45,679 nucleotides of DNA from Bradyrhizobium sp. S69. Its GTDB lineage: Bacteria; Pseudomonadota; Alphaproteobacteria; Rhizobiales; Xanthobacteraceae. A program made the translations under genes and the position numbers. Below are positions 1-8,340 of this stretch, one piece after another. A model generated the notes under the pieces. It was not told where the DNA came from. It was given only the letters and a program-made list of their open reading frames with translations, and made no database searches. The stretch spans positions 32,737-78,415 of the forward strand of contig NZ_LMUK01000005.1 in the NCBI RefSeq assembly GCF_009766005.1. The letters run 5' to 3'. The first letter of the stretch is position 1. Every line of letters begins with the position of its first letter.

Positions 1-1
1 C

Positions 2-685
2 GAATTGTCGCCGTGGTCGATGTTCTTGGCGGCCGACATCATCGTCAAGGCCGTGATGATCGGTCTGGCGTTCGCGTCGCTGGTCACCTGGACCGTCTTC
101 ATCGCGAAAATGATCGAGCTGTCGGTTGTTCAAACTAAATTGCGCGGGGCGCTGCGCAAGATCGCCAGCGCAAGATCGCTGGCGGAAGCGCAATTTGCGC
201 TCGGCGCCAAGGACGGCGTGTTGTCGGCGTTGCTCGCCGCGGCGTTGAACGAAGCGCGGTTGTCGGCGGGAATTTCCAGCGACGACGGGATCAAGGAACG
301 GGCCGCGTCAAGTTTTGCGGAAATCGTGCGCGCCGAAGGGCGGCGGATCCGGATCGGCATGGGGTTGCTGGCCTCGATCGGCGCGACGTCGCCGTTCGTC
401 GGCCTGTTCGGCACCGTCTGGGGCATCATGAACAGCTTCATCGGCATCTCGAAATCGCAGACCACCAATCTAGCCGTCGTCGCCCCCGGCATCGCCGAAG
501 CGCTGCTGGCCACCGCGTGCGGCCTGGTCGCGGCGATCCCGGCGGTCATCATCTACAATCACTTTGCGCGGGTGACGAAAGCCTATCTCGAACTGGTCAG
601 CCGGTCCTCGGGCGCTTCGGCGCGGCTGTTGTCGCGCGATCTCGACCGTACCCATGGCGGCACGCATTCGCGCGCGGCGGAGTAG
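2..685 (+). CDS. exbB: ExbB-type TonB energising proton channel subunit (5' partial)
   Basis: This is an inner-membrane proton channel subunit of the MotA/TolQ/ExbB family. With ExbD it uses the proton gradient to drive TonB and so powers outer-membrane uptake receptors. Three hydrophobic segments are visible, at about residues 12-34, 118-140 and 158-182 counted from the first in-frame TTG. The last two are the conserved channel helices, including the run GLFGTVWGIM. The frame is open to the left edge (a GAA codon precedes the TTG at position 5), and family members have an extra N-terminal part, so the real start lies outside the window. exbD follows 3 bases after the stop and a tonB-family gene follows that, which fixes the role as ExbB rather than TolQ. 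Family assignment is firm; the receptor served is not in the window. Confidence 0.93.
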   Translation, partial: ELSPWSMFLAADIIVKAVMIGLAFASLVTWTVFIAKMIELSVVQTKLRGALRKIASARSLAEAQFALGAKDGVLSALLAAALNEARLSAGISSDDGIKERAASSFAEIVRAEGRRIRIGMGLLASIGATSPFVGLFGTVWGIMNSFIGISKSQTTNLAVVAPGIAEALLATACGLVAAIPAVIIYNHFARVTKAYLELVSRSSGASARLLSRDLDRTHGGTHSRAAE

Positions 686-688
686 GCG

Positions 689-1156
689 ATGGCCATTTCG
701 CTCTCGGAAAATGACGACGACGACGATTTCGGGGAGACCCATGAAATCAACGTCACGCCGTTCATCGACGTCATCCTGGTTCTGCTGATTATCTTCATGG
801 TGGCGGCGCCGCTGTCGACGGTCGACCTTCCGATTGATCTGCCGTCGTCGACCGCGACCCCGCAGAAGAAACCGGACAAGCCGACCTATGTCAGCATCAA
901 GCCGGATCTCGCGGTGGCGGTCGGTGAGAATCCGGTCAAGCGGATCGATCTGGTTCGCACACTCGACGCGATGCCGGATTCGAGCAAGGATCGCGCGATC
1001 TTTCTCCGCTCGGACCGCGCGGTGCCTTACGGCGAATTGATGGATGTGCTGGAAATCCTGCGCGCCGGGGGCTATACCAAGATCAAGCTGGTGGCGCTGG
1101 AAGGCGTTCCGAACGCCGATGCACCGCCATCCGCGCCAGCCAACCCAAAACCCTGA
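689..1156 (+). CDS. exbD: ExbD-type TonB energising subunit
   Basis: This is a 155-residue partner of ExbB with a short acidic cytoplasmic N-terminus (five Asp in a row near residue 10), one transmembrane helix at about residues 22-40 and a periplasmic domain. The helix holds the single membrane Asp expected for proton transfer (Asp27, in NVTPFIDVILVLLIIFMV), equivalent to Asp25 of E. coli ExbD by known family alignment. The C-terminal tail is Pro/Ala rich. The start lies 3 bases after the exbB stop, so the two genes are almost certainly co-translated. Length and motif are ordinary for the family. Confidence 0.94.
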   Translation: MAISLSENDDDDDFGETHEINVTPFIDVILVLLIIFMVAAPLSTVDLPIDLPSSTATPQKKPDKPTYVSIKPDLAVAVGENPVKRIDLVRTLDAMPDSSKDRAIFLRSDRAVPYGELMDVLEILRAGGYTKIKLVALEGVPNADAPPSAPANPKP

Positions 1157-1173
1157 GCGGCAGCCAGTTCGAG

Positions 1174-1962
1174 ATGTCCGACCTCGCCACCGAGCAAAAG
1201 TCATCGCGGCGCCTCTGGATTCTTTCAGCGGTGGGCGCGGTCGTGCTGCATGTCGGCTGCGGCGCGCTGGCGCTGGCGCATCTGCGTGGCGATGACGAAG
1301 CCGAATATCTGGGCTCGCAGGGCGACATCGGCATCGAGCTCACTTCCGCCAGCCCCGAGGATACCGATCTTCCGGCCGGACCGGACGCCGACGCGTCGGT
1401 GGCCTCGCCCGCGCTCGCCGAGCAGAAGGCCGAGCCCAAGCAAACCGACCTGCCAAAGGATACCCCGACCGAAACCGAAGATCCCGACCGGGTGGTGACG
1501 ACGACCGACAACAACAAGCCCAAGGAAGACGAGCCGAAGATTGCCACGGTACAGACCTCGGCATCGGACGAGTCGGTAGCCCAGGAAGCGACCGCGCGGC
1601 AGAAGATCGAAGGCGCGCAGCAATCCGACACCCCGACCGTCGTTCATCAGGGCATTGGCAAGGACGCGCAAAAGCTGCTGGCGAAATGGCGCGGCCAACT
1701 CAGCGCCTATCTCAATCTCCACAAGCGCTATCCCGAGGTGAAGACCACCAAAGAGACCAAGGTCAAGGTCGGCTTCGAGCTGGATCGTCTCGGCCACGTG
1801 CTCTCGATGCACGTCATCGAAGGCTCCGGCGATGCGGCCTATGATGAGGCCGCACTCGCGATGATCCGCAGGTCCGATCCCGTGCCGCAGCCGCCCGCCA
1901 TGGAAGCCGATGAGGGATTGAATTTTACGCTGGATGTCATCTTCCCGAAGGGAAAGAGCTGA
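1174..1962 (+). CDS. tonB: TonB-family energy transducer
   Basis: This 262-residue protein has the three-part plan of TonB. It has one N-terminal membrane anchor (about residues 14-37), a long Pro/Glu/Lys/Asp/Thr-rich periplasmic spacer (about 55-160) and a C-terminal TonB domain (about 165-260). That last domain carries the typical VGFELDRLGHV strand and a late DEAALAMIRRSDPVPQPP segment. The C-domain touches the TonB box of outer-membrane receptors and passes on energy from ExbB/ExbD. It is the third gene of the operon, 17 bases after exbD. The stop codon overlaps the left arm of a hairpin (1960-2000), which suggests the operon ends here. No TonB-dependent receptor is encoded in the window, so the transported substrate is unknown. 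Confidence 0.88.
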   Translation: MSDLATEQKSSRRLWILSAVGAVVLHVGCGALALAHLRGDDEAEYLGSQGDIGIELTSASPEDTDLPAGPDADASVASPALAEQKAEPKQTDLPKDTPTETEDPDRVVTTTDNNKPKEDEPKIATVQTSASDESVAQEATARQKIEGAQQSDTPTVVHQGIGKDAQKLLAKWRGQLSAYLNLHKRYPEVKTTKETKVKVGFELDRLGHVLSMHVIEGSGDAAYDEAALAMIRRSDPVPQPPAMEADEGLNFTLDVIFPKGKS

Positions 1963-2000
1963 TTTCTTCCCCGCCCGATTGGGAGCGTGGGAAGAAATCA
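1960..2000. terminator. Hairpin between convergent tonB and substrate-binding-protein genes
   Basis: Perfect 12-base arms (TGATTTCTTCCC at 1960-1971 and its complement at 1989-2000) enclose a 17-base loop. The hairpin begins on the tonB stop codon and lies 25 bases from the end of the convergent gene, so it could stop transcription from both sides. The A/T-rich arm ends give only a short U-run, so strength is uncertain. Confidence 0.6.
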
Positions 2001-2025
2001 TGTCGCAGCGGTTGCCTTTATTAGC

Positions 2026-3249
2026 TCAGTTCTTCTTGACCAGCGGGCAAACGCTCTTCTCCAGCGGAAGCCAGGCTTCGTCGGCCGGAATGGTGGCGAC
2101 CAGTTTGTAATAGTCCCATGGGTATTTCGACTCCGAGGGCTTCTTCACCTCGAACAGGTAGGCCGGGTGAATCTTGCGCCCGTCGGCGCGGATCGAGCCC
2201 TTGCCGAACAGCGGGTCATCGGTCGGCAGTTCCTTCATCTTGGCCACCACGGCGCGGCCGTCATGCGGATTGCCACCGAGCGCTTCGAGCGCCTTGAAGT
2301 AATGGATCAGCGACGAATAGACGCCGGCCTGCACCATGGTCGGCGGGTTCTTCTTGAACCTCTCCATGAAGCGCTTCGTGAAGGCGCGGGTCTGGTCGTT
2401 CATGTCCCAGTAGAAAGTCTCGGTGAAGTTGAGGCCTTGCGCGATATTGAGCCCGAGCGCATTGACGTCGGTGATGAACATCAGCATGCCCGCGAGCTTC
2501 TGCCCGCCGGCGACGATGCCGAACTCGGCGGCCTGCTTGATGGCGTTGGTGGTGTCGCCGCCGGCATTGGCAAGGCCGATGACCTTTGCTTTCGAACTCT
2601 GCGCCTGCAGCAGGAACGAGGAGAAGTCGGATGTGTTGAGCGGATGCTTGACGCCTCCGAGCACCTTGCCGCCGGCTGCGGTGACGGCCGCCGTGGTGTC
2701 GCGCTCCAGCGCCTGGCCGAATGCATAGTCCGCGGTGATCAGGAACCAGGTGTCGCCGCCGGATTTCACCAGTGCCTTGCCGGTACCGTTGGCGAGCATG
2801 TAGGTGTCGTAAGCCCAGTGCACGGTATTGGGCGTGCACTGCGCGCCGGTGAGGTCGGACGAGCCCGAGCCGGAGTTCAGGTTGACGACATTCTTCTCCC
2901 TGGCGAGATTGGCGATGGCGAGCCCGACGTTGGAAGCTGCGAGATCGACGAACACATCGACCTTTTCGACGTCGACCCATTGTTTGCCGATGTTGACGGC
3001 GACGTCGGGCTTGTTCTGGTGGTCGGCCGAGATCAGATCGATCTTCCAGCCCTTGGCCAACAGGCCGGAATCCTCGATCGCCATCTGGGCTGCGATGGCA
3101 GAGCCGGGGCCGCCGATATCCTGATACAGCCCCGATTGATCGCCGAGGGCCCCGACCTTGACGACCTTGTCGAGCTTCTCCTGCGCCAGCGCACTGCCGG
3201 CGAACACCAGACCCGTCGTCAGCAGCAACGCCGCAGCCAATTGTTTCAT
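2026..3249 (-). CDS. ABC transporter periplasmic substrate-binding protein, LivK type
   Basis: This 407-residue protein has a clear signal peptide (hydrophobic run after MKQLAAALLLTTGLVFAGSA, probable cleavage after ALA near residue 22) and the fold signature of type I periplasmic binding proteins of the branched-chain amino-acid/amide family. Examples are VKVGALGDQSGLYQDIGGPG near the N-terminus and LISADHQNKPDVA after it. It would capture a small solute for a LivHMGF-type importer. No permease or ATPase gene of that family is adjacent, so it is an orphan here, which is common in Bradyrhizobium-like genomes. A GGGAGG ribosome site lies just before the ATG. The exact ligand (amino acid, urea, aromatic acid) cannot be told. 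Confidence 0.88.
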   Translation of the reverse strand: MKQLAAALLLTTGLVFAGSALAQEKLDKVVKVGALGDQSGLYQDIGGPGSAIAAQMAIEDSGLLAKGWKIDLISADHQNKPDVAVNIGKQWVDVEKVDVFVDLAASNVGLAIANLAREKNVVNLNSGSGSSDLTGAQCTPNTVHWAYDTYMLANGTGKALVKSGGDTWFLITADYAFGQALERDTTAAVTAAGGKVLGGVKHPLNTSDFSSFLLQAQSSKAKVIGLANAGGDTTNAIKQAAEFGIVAGGQKLAGMLMFITDVNALGLNIAQGLNFTETFYWDMNDQTRAFTKRFMERFKKNPPTMVQAGVYSSLIHYFKALEALGGNPHDGRAVVAKMKELPTDDPLFGKGSIRADGRKIHPAYLFEVKKPSESKYPWDYYKLVATIPADEAWLPLEKSVCPLVKKN

Positions 3250-3498
3250 TTTTCCCCTCCCAAGGTCATTTCCGATTTACGCCGGAATATGACAGCGACT
3301 ATGCCCTGCCTGAACAGCCTCGCATAGCCGCTGCGATGATGGGGTCTATTGGGGGTACTAAGAACCCGACGAAAAACATGTTCAGGTAGGGTTTGCAGGT
3401 AGAGGCTGCAGGTAGAGCCTGGTCCTAAAAGTGGAGGCTGGTTTGCCTGCCCGATAAACGCCAAGCGCTTGGGGAGGATGACGCCGCTGACGATCGCC

Positions 3499-3969
3499 TC
3501 AGCGCCAAAGATATCGGAACCCGACATAGACCACGACGAGGCAGGCGAAGATCAACGCCACCGGAAGGCGAGGCTTTGCGTCCGGGCCGCCCTTGGGTTT
3601 GGTCTTTTGCGGTACCGGGCGTTTGAAGGCCGTGACGTTGTCGACCACCGGTTCGCTCAAATGCGCCCGGACGTCGGGCGCGGTGCCCTTGCCGCCCATT
3701 TCGGTGTAGTAGGCCCGATACATCAGGTTGATGGTGGCGTCGGTGGCCTCCGGCTCCGTCATCTGCTTGAGAAGCTCCCTGTAGCTGACCAGGAAGGTCT
3801 GGGCTTCGTCGGGCAGAGCGGAGGCACCGTTCAGCTTCGCCATCATTTTCCAGGTCGCGAAGTCCGCGCGAGCCTTGGTGTCGGCACGGCGCGCAATCAT
3901 CATGTCGGCAGCTTTAATCAAAATGGCCTCAGGTGCATCGGGCGGCGGATTCTCGAATAATCGCTCCAA
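3499..3969 (-). CDS. Conserved hypothetical protein with C-terminal membrane anchor
   Basis: I do not recognise a family for this 156-residue protein. The first ~110 residues are mostly helical and soluble. A Pro/Lys-rich linker follows (about 115-132) and then one hydrophobic helix at the very end (LPVALIFACLVVVYVGFRYL), so it is probably tail-anchored in the inner membrane with the bulk in the cytoplasm. It begins 8 bases after the stop of the M50 protease gene, so the two are likely co-transcribed and it could be a partner of that protease; this is inference from spacing only. Confidence 0.7.
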   Translation of the reverse strand: MERLFENPPPDAPEAILIKAADMMIARRADTKARADFATWKMMAKLNGASALPDEAQTFLVSYRELLKQMTEPEATDATINLMYRAYYTEMGGKGTAPDVRAHLSEPVVDNVTAFKRPVPQKTKPKGGPDAKPRLPVALIFACLVVVYVGFRYLWR

Positions 3970-3977
3970 AATAACAA

Positions 3978-4664
3978 CTAAGCGTTGCCGGTGACCAGGA
4001 GAAGTAGCCAGATCACATAGCCGGTCACCGTCCGCAGTATCGTGGAAATAACATCAAGATTTAGACCGAGCTGCGTGCCGACCATCGGAAGCAGGATCAG
4101 AAAACCGATCAGAATCAGCATGCCGTAGGGTTCCAGCCGCGATAACGGGACCGCCAGCGCGTTCGGCAGCAACCCCACCGCGACCCGCCCGCCGTCCAGC
4201 GGGGGAATCGGCAGCATGTTGAAAACGGCAAGCACGACGTTGATAACAAGCGCATTTTTCAGATTGTCGGCAAACCATTGCGCGGTGTTTGCGGGGGCAA
4301 GGCCCAATAGATGAAACGCCGCCGCGGCGACCAAAGCCAGCGCGATGTTGGTGGCGGGGCCGGCCAGCGCCACCCAGACCATGTCGAGCCGGGGATGCCG
4401 CAAGGCGCGGAAATTCACCGGTACCGGCTTGGCGTAGCCGAACAAAAACGGCGAGTGCGACAACAGCAGGATCGCCGGCAGCAACAGGGTGCCGAACGGA
4501 TCGATGTGCTTGAGCGGATTGAAACTGACGCGGCCGAGCTGCCAGGCCGTATTATCGCCGAGCCGGTGCGCGACAAAACCGTGGGCAGCCTCGTGAAAGG
4601 TGATGGCGATCACGAGCGGCAACACCCAGACCGACACCGCATAGATTGTGCTGTTCAGAGGCAA
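3978..4664 (-). CDS. Site-2-type M50 metalloprotease, integral membrane
   Basis: This 228-residue polytopic protein carries both hallmarks of the site-2 protease family. These are a zinc-binding HEAAH in the first helix (His24, Glu25, His28) and a distal NMLPIPPLDGGRV segment near residue 145 that supplies the third zinc ligand (Asp). It lacks a PDZ domain and is short, like the minimal S2P/FpsA-type group. Such enzymes cut membrane proteins within the bilayer, often anti-sigma factors, but the substrate is not visible. The ATG lies inside the end of the upstream lysR-like gene (10-base overlap), suggesting translational coupling, and an anchored hypothetical gene follows 8 bases later. Confidence 0.9.
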   Translation of the reverse strand: MPLNSTIYAVSVWVLPLVIAITFHEAAHGFVAHRLGDNTAWQLGRVSFNPLKHIDPFGTLLLPAILLLSHSPFLFGYAKPVPVNFRALRHPRLDMVWVALAGPATNIALALVAAAAFHLLGLAPANTAQWFADNLKNALVINVVLAVFNMLPIPPLDGGRVAVGLLPNALAVPLSRLEPYGMLILIGFLILLPMVGTQLGLNLDVISTILRTVTGYVIWLLLLVTGNA

Positions 4665-5591
4665 TCGATGATTCCGTCCGGTTCGAGTGATGCGGCGTTG
4701 ACGCTACCACGCGCCCGCTTCGATGGCGTGCCATTCCGGATCGTCATCCGCAGATGATCCGCCAGCAGCGCGCCGGCCTGTGACAGGTTGGCGGCGCGAT
4801 GCAGGCAGATGTCCGCGGCCGGCAGGCTCGGCATTCCGTCGCGATCCGACAGCGCACGAAGTTTTGGCGGAAAGATCCCGGCCTTCACGACGGTCACGGC
4901 GAGACCTTGTGCCGCTATCGCCTCGACCGCCGCGAGGCTGTGACTGACGAACGCCAGCCGCCACGGACGCTTGGCCGCGTCGAGCGCCTCGATCGCCCAT
5001 TTTCGGAACAGACAGCCCTGCGGGTAGAGCGCGACGGGCAGCGGTTCCTGCTCCTCCAAGACTTGCGAGTCGAAGGCTTGCGACTCGAAGGCCTGCGAAC
5101 CGCCGGCCGCCCAGACTGCCTGTTCGCGCCGCAGGAATTCACCTTCGCCACGCCCTTCCGGATGCATGGCGATGACGAGGTCAAACGCTTCGCCGAGCCG
5201 GGCCGGCATCGAAGAGGTGAGCCCCGTCTCCATCTCGACATGGATCAATGGATAGCCAGCAAGGAAGCTTGCCAGCAGAGGCGGCACCACGAAGGTGCCG
5301 TAGTCGTCCATCACGCCAAGGCGGACCACGCAGCCGACCGACGGCCTCGTCGTTCAGCGTCAGGATACGTCGGGCGTATCCGAGCAGTCCTTCGCCCGCG
5401 GTACTCAATTCGACGCTTGCCGTGGTGCGGCGCAACAGCTCGACACCCAGGCGATCCTCCAGACGCTTGATCTGCATGCTCACGGCCGATTGGGTGCGGT
5501 TGAGCATCGCCGCAGCGCGCGTGAACGACCGGTGGTCGGCCACCGCGACGAACGCCTTCAGAAGATCCGGATCGAGGACAGGCAGGCTCAT
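4655..5591 (-). pseudogene. LysR-family transcription regulator, interrupted by a frameshift
   Basis: Two overlapping frames together make one LysR protein. The first (5591 down to about 5330) has the winged helix-turn-helix (FTRAAAMLNRTQSAVSMQIK) and the start of the linker helix. The second (from about 5330 to 4655) holds the effector-binding domain, starting at VRLGVMDDYG. In the first frame the reading runs into non-homologous sequence after AVGRLRG. A net frame change near 5320-5345 is needed to join them, and a few residues of the usual linker also seem missing. It may be a true pseudogene or an assembly/sequencing error. The second half also has an odd in-frame 15-base repeat (5062-5100). 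It faces a divergent EamA exporter, the usual layout for a LysR regulator and its target. Confidence 0.8.
5062..5100. repeat. 15-base tandem repeat inside the lysR-like gene
   Basis: Two copies of a 15-base unit (5062-5076 and 5077-5091, one mismatch) plus a 9-base partial third copy. On the minus strand it encodes a repeated SQAFE/SQAFD pentapeptide, an in-frame expansion in the effector domain. Confidence 0.8.
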
Positions 5592-5604
5592 AACGAAACG
5601 TTAT
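5590..5604. promoter_or_regulatory. Candidate LysR-type binding palindrome between lysR-like gene and exporter
   Basis: ATAACG-AAA-CGTTAT is a perfect 6+6 palindrome with a 3-base centre and contains the T-N11-A pattern (T5591, A5603) typical of LysR recognition sites. It overlaps the start codon of the lysR-like gene, so a bound protein would block its own gene while sitting about 85 bases upstream of the divergent exporter. Assignment is inference from pattern and position. Confidence 0.45.
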
Positions 5605-5686
5605 TTATCCTATCAGGTAAATTCCATTTCTTCATTAGTACCGCCTCCCTATCCTCGATCGCAAGTCGAAACGGGAGGGATAATGG

Positions 5687-6565
5687 ATGGGAGAGGGCTG
5701 GGGCGTCCTGGCGGCGGTGTTATCGAGCGGCCTCGGCGGCACCTCGATCGGCGCCACGCGGTATCTGGTGAACGCGATCGATCCGCTCGCCATCGGCTCG
5801 TTCCGGTTCGGTATCGGGTTTCTGCTCTTGCTGCCGGTAGCATTGCTGAAAGGCGAGCGATGGCCGGCGCGTCAGGACTGGCTCGGCGTGGCCGGATTGG
5901 GCGTGCTGTACTTCGCCCTGTTCCCGGTGCTGTTCAATGCCTCCCTGATCTTCACGACGGCGGCGCGGGGGGCGCTGGCGTTGTCGACCCTTCCGCTGCT
6001 GACGATGGTCGTCGGTGCCGCGCTTGGCAGCGAGGCTTTGACGGCGCGCAAGTCGCTCGGGGTGGTGATCGCGACCATCGGCGTCGCGATCGCGCTGCTG
6101 TCGAGCCTGACCGCTGCGCCGCCGGGGGCGTGGCGCGGCGATCTTCTGATGGTTGGCGCCGCCCTGTGCATGGCGCTCTACAGCATCCGGTCAAAGCCGT
6201 TGATCGCGCGCTCCGGTACGATTGCTTTCACCACCATGTCGATGGGCATCGGCGCCGCCGTGCTGGTCCTGATATCGTGCTGGCGCGGCAGCTTCGCGCC
6301 GGTTGAGGCTTTCGGGATGCCGCAGTGGCTCGCGGCCACCTATCTTGGCGCCTTCGGCGCCGCGCTGACATTCTATCTCTGGGCATTCGCGCTGGTGCGC
6401 ACGACGCCGACCCGCGTCGCGATCTCCGTTACCGTCAATCCGGTTACCGCGTCGCTGGTCGGCGCGGCGCTGCTTCACGAGCCGCTGCGCTGGAATCTCG
6501 CGGGCGGCATCGTGACGGTTTTCGTCGGCATCTGGATCGCGACAACGCAGGGTCGATGGCGCTGA
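5687..6565 (+). CDS. EamA/DMT-family inner-membrane transporter
   Basis: This 292-residue protein has about ten hydrophobic helices arranged as two EamA repeats (about residues 3-140 and 150-285). Features typical of drug/metabolite transporters include an N-terminal ATRYLVNAIDPLAIGSFRFG segment and a late VTVNPVTASLVGAALLHEPL segment. It probably exports an amino acid or other small metabolite, but the substrate cannot be inferred. The ATG at 5687 is preceded by a GGGAGG site (5673-5679), which favours it over the out-of-frame ATG at 5683. It is transcribed away from the interrupted LysR regulator and ends before a strong hairpin (6590-6626). Confidence 0.9.
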   Translation: MGEGWGVLAAVLSSGLGGTSIGATRYLVNAIDPLAIGSFRFGIGFLLLLPVALLKGERWPARQDWLGVAGLGVLYFALFPVLFNASLIFTTAARGALALSTLPLLTMVVGAALGSEALTARKSLGVVIATIGVAIALLSSLTAAPPGAWRGDLLMVGAALCMALYSIRSKPLIARSGTIAFTTMSMGIGAAVLVLISCWRGSFAPVEAFGMPQWLAATYLGAFGAALTFYLWAFALVRTTPTRVAISVTVNPVTASLVGAALLHEPLRWNLAGGIVTVFVGIWIATTQGRWR

Positions 6566-6589
6566 CCGGCGACGCGAGCGACCGCCGGC

Positions 6590-6626
6590 TAGAGCCTGGT
6601 TCTGATGGAATCAGAACCAGGCTCTA
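6590..6626. terminator. Perfect 17-bp stem hairpin between exporter and SDR operon
   Basis: Left arm 6590-6606 and right arm 6610-6626 are perfect complements with a 3-base loop, followed by a T-rich stretch on the plus strand (ACTTTTGTTTT). It lies between the ends of two convergent genes and would terminate both. It is the first half of a repeat module: a second weaker hairpin (GCGTTTTC...GAAAACGC) follows at about 6642-6685. The same opening words (AGAGCCTGGT) occur near 3416, so this is probably a dispersed palindromic repeat reused as terminator. Confidence 0.8.
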
Positions 6627-6686
6627 GACTTTTGTTTTGACGCGTTTTCTTGACGCGAACCGGTACCCACTTCGCTCGAAAACGCT

Positions 6687-7433
6687 CTAGTAGGTCGCGC
6701 GGCCGCCGGAGATGTCGAACACAGCACCCGTGGAGAACGCGCAATCTTCCGAGGCGAGCCACGCCACCATCGCCGCGAGTTCTTCCACGAGAACAAAACG
6801 TCCCTTCGGAATCTTCGACAGCATGAAGTCGATGTGCTGCTGCGTCAGCTGGTCGAAGATCGCGGTCTTGGCCGCGGCGGGGGTGACCGCGTTGACCGCG
6901 ATTTCGTGGCCGGCAAGCTCCTTGCCCAACGATTTCGTCAGCGCGATCAGGCCGGCCTTCGAGGCCGAGTAGTGCGCGGCGTTGGGGTTACCTTCCTTGC
7001 CCGCGATGGAAGCGATGTTGACGATGCGGCCGTAATTTTGCTTCACCATCGAAGGCACGACCGCCTTGCAGCAAATGAACGGGCCGTCGAGATTGATGCG
7101 CAGCACCTTGCGCCATTCCTCGAGGTCGGTTTCCCAGACCGTCTTATTGATGCCGGCGATGCCGGCATTGTTGACCAGGATGTCGATCTTGCCGAACGCT
7201 TTCAGCGTGGCGTCCCGGGTGTTTTCGACCGCGGCGAGATCGGAAACGTCGACCTTGAACGCGGTCACATCGGGGCCGATTTCCTTGGCGGTTTTCTCGG
7301 CAAACGGCAAATCGTGATCCCAGATCGCAACCTTGGCGCCGGAGGCGACAAAACGCTCGGTGATGGCGCGCCCAAAACCCTGTGCACCGCCGGTAACGAC
7401 GGCGCTGCGGCCGTTCAGGTCGATCTTGTTCAT
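6687..7433 (-). CDS. SDR-family NAD(P)-dependent dehydrogenase of the sugar-acid operon
   Basis: This 248-residue classical short-chain dehydrogenase has the cofactor motif TGGAQGFG (14-21), NNAG (88-91), catalytic Ser142 and Tyr155-x3-Lys159. An acidic residue at the end of the second strand (WDHD) points to NAD rather than NADP. It lies 26 bases downstream of another SDR gene and belongs to the minus-strand arm of the sugar-acid cluster. It probably oxidises the sugar itself at C1 or a hydroxyl of a sugar-acid intermediate; which one is not decidable here. The start at 7433 (MNKIDLNGRS) was chosen because family members start just before the first strand; a longer open frame to 7790 overlaps the upstream gene and is rejected. 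Confidence 0.85.
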   Translation of the reverse strand: MNKIDLNGRSAVVTGGAQGFGRAITERFVASGAKVAIWDHDLPFAEKTAKEIGPDVTAFKVDVSDLAAVENTRDATLKAFGKIDILVNNAGIAGINKTVWETDLEEWRKVLRINLDGPFICCKAVVPSMVKQNYGRIVNIASIAGKEGNPNAAHYSASKAGLIALTKSLGKELAGHEIAVNAVTPAAAKTAIFDQLTQQHIDFMLSKIPKGRFVLVEELAAMVAWLASEDCAFSTGAVFDISGGRATY

Positions 7434-7459
7434 TCTGGAAACCTCTGGTCGGCTGGATG

Positions 7460-8191
7460 TCAGAGCATGTAGCCGCCATCGACAACAAGGTCGACGCCGG
7501 TGGTGAACGCGCTTTCGTCGCTGGCGAGATACACGGCCATAGCAGCGATTTCCTCCGCTGTGCCGAGCCGGCCCATCTTCTGGCGGGAGACGAACATTTC
7601 CTTGCCCTGCGGGCCAGCGGCGGCGGCTCGGTCGAGCATCGAGGGTGTTTCCACCGTGCCGGGGCAGATGCTGTTGCAGCGGATGCCCTGAGTGATGAAA
7701 TCGAGCGCGATCGCGCGCGTGAGCAATGAGACGGCCGCCTTGGACGCGCTGTAGGCGTAGCGGTTGGCCGGCGGCCGCAGCGCCGCGCATGACGAGATAT
7801 TGACGATGCTGCCGCCTCCGCCCGCCAGCATCGCGGGCAGGAACGCCTTGATGGTGCGGTGCATGGACTTGACGTTGAGGTCGAACGAGAAGTCCCAGTC
7901 TTCTTCCGAACAGTCCAGGATGGTTCCGTGGTGCACGAAGCCTGCCGCGTTGAGCAGGATGTCGATTTTGCCGACGCGTTTGGCAAAGGCGTTGACGTCG
8001 GCCGTGTTGCGAACGTCGAGCCGTGCCGTCTCCGCGATACCTTCCTGAGCCAGCGCAGCGATGCCCTTTTCATTGATGTCGGTGGCAATGACCGTGGCGC
8101 CCTCGCGCGCGAATGCGATGGCGCTTGCGCGTCCGATGCCCGCCGCCGCTGCGGTGATAACGGCGCGTTTGCCCTTGAGGCGGTCTGTCAT
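7460..8191 (-). CDS. SDR dehydrogenase, 2-keto-3-deoxy-L-fuconate dehydrogenase/DHRS6-like
   Basis: This 243-residue short-chain dehydrogenase has TAAAAGIG (13-20), Asp38 after the second strand (NAD preference), catalytic Ser133/134 and Tyr147-x3-Lys151. The segment GFVHHGTILDCSEEDWDFS and the ending ASDESAFTTGVDLVVDGGYML closely follow human BDH2/DHRS6 and the bacterial 2-keto-3-deoxy-L-fuconate dehydrogenases as I remember them. The likely reaction is therefore oxidation of a 2-keto-3-deoxy sugar acid at C4. It follows the dehydratase gene that would make such an acid. The ATG at 8191 has a well-spaced AAGGAG site; the upstream in-frame ATG at 8233 lacks one. Exact substrate is uncertain. 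Confidence 0.85.
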   Translation of the reverse strand: MTDRLKGKRAVITAAAAGIGRASAIAFAREGATVIATDINEKGIAALAQEGIAETARLDVRNTADVNAFAKRVGKIDILLNAAGFVHHGTILDCSEEDWDFSFDLNVKSMHRTIKAFLPAMLAGGGGSIVNISSCAALRPPANRYAYSASKAAVSLLTRAIALDFITQGIRCNSICPGTVETPSMLDRAAAAGPQGKEMFVSRQKMGRLGTAEEIAAMAVYLASDESAFTTGVDLVVDGGYML

Positions 8192-8230
8192 GGGATTCTC
8201 CTTGGACGGTAGAAGATCATTTCTCTGCGT

Positions 8231-8335
8231 CATACGCGGGCTTGACCCGCGTATCCATCTTCTGAAGAAGGATGGGTCGCCGGGTCAAGGGTTGAAGACG
8301 GCGCTTCGCGCCCTTTGCCCGGCAACGACGGTTTC
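8231..8335. repeat. Palindromic intergenic repeat between dehydratase and SDR genes
   Basis: The segment contains a hairpin with 9-base arms (ATACGCGGG at 8232-8240, complement at 8246-8254) and further GGGTCAAGG/CGCTTCGCGC short palindromes. It fills the 149-base gap inside an otherwise tight operon and could stabilise or attenuate the upstream transcript. Confidence 0.6.
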
Positions 8336-8340
8336 GTTAT

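Noticed and set aside
1987..3327. A 446-codon plus-strand open frame opposite the binding-protein gene
   Set aside because: Opposite a gene with signal peptide and family motifs; the frame itself has no family features.
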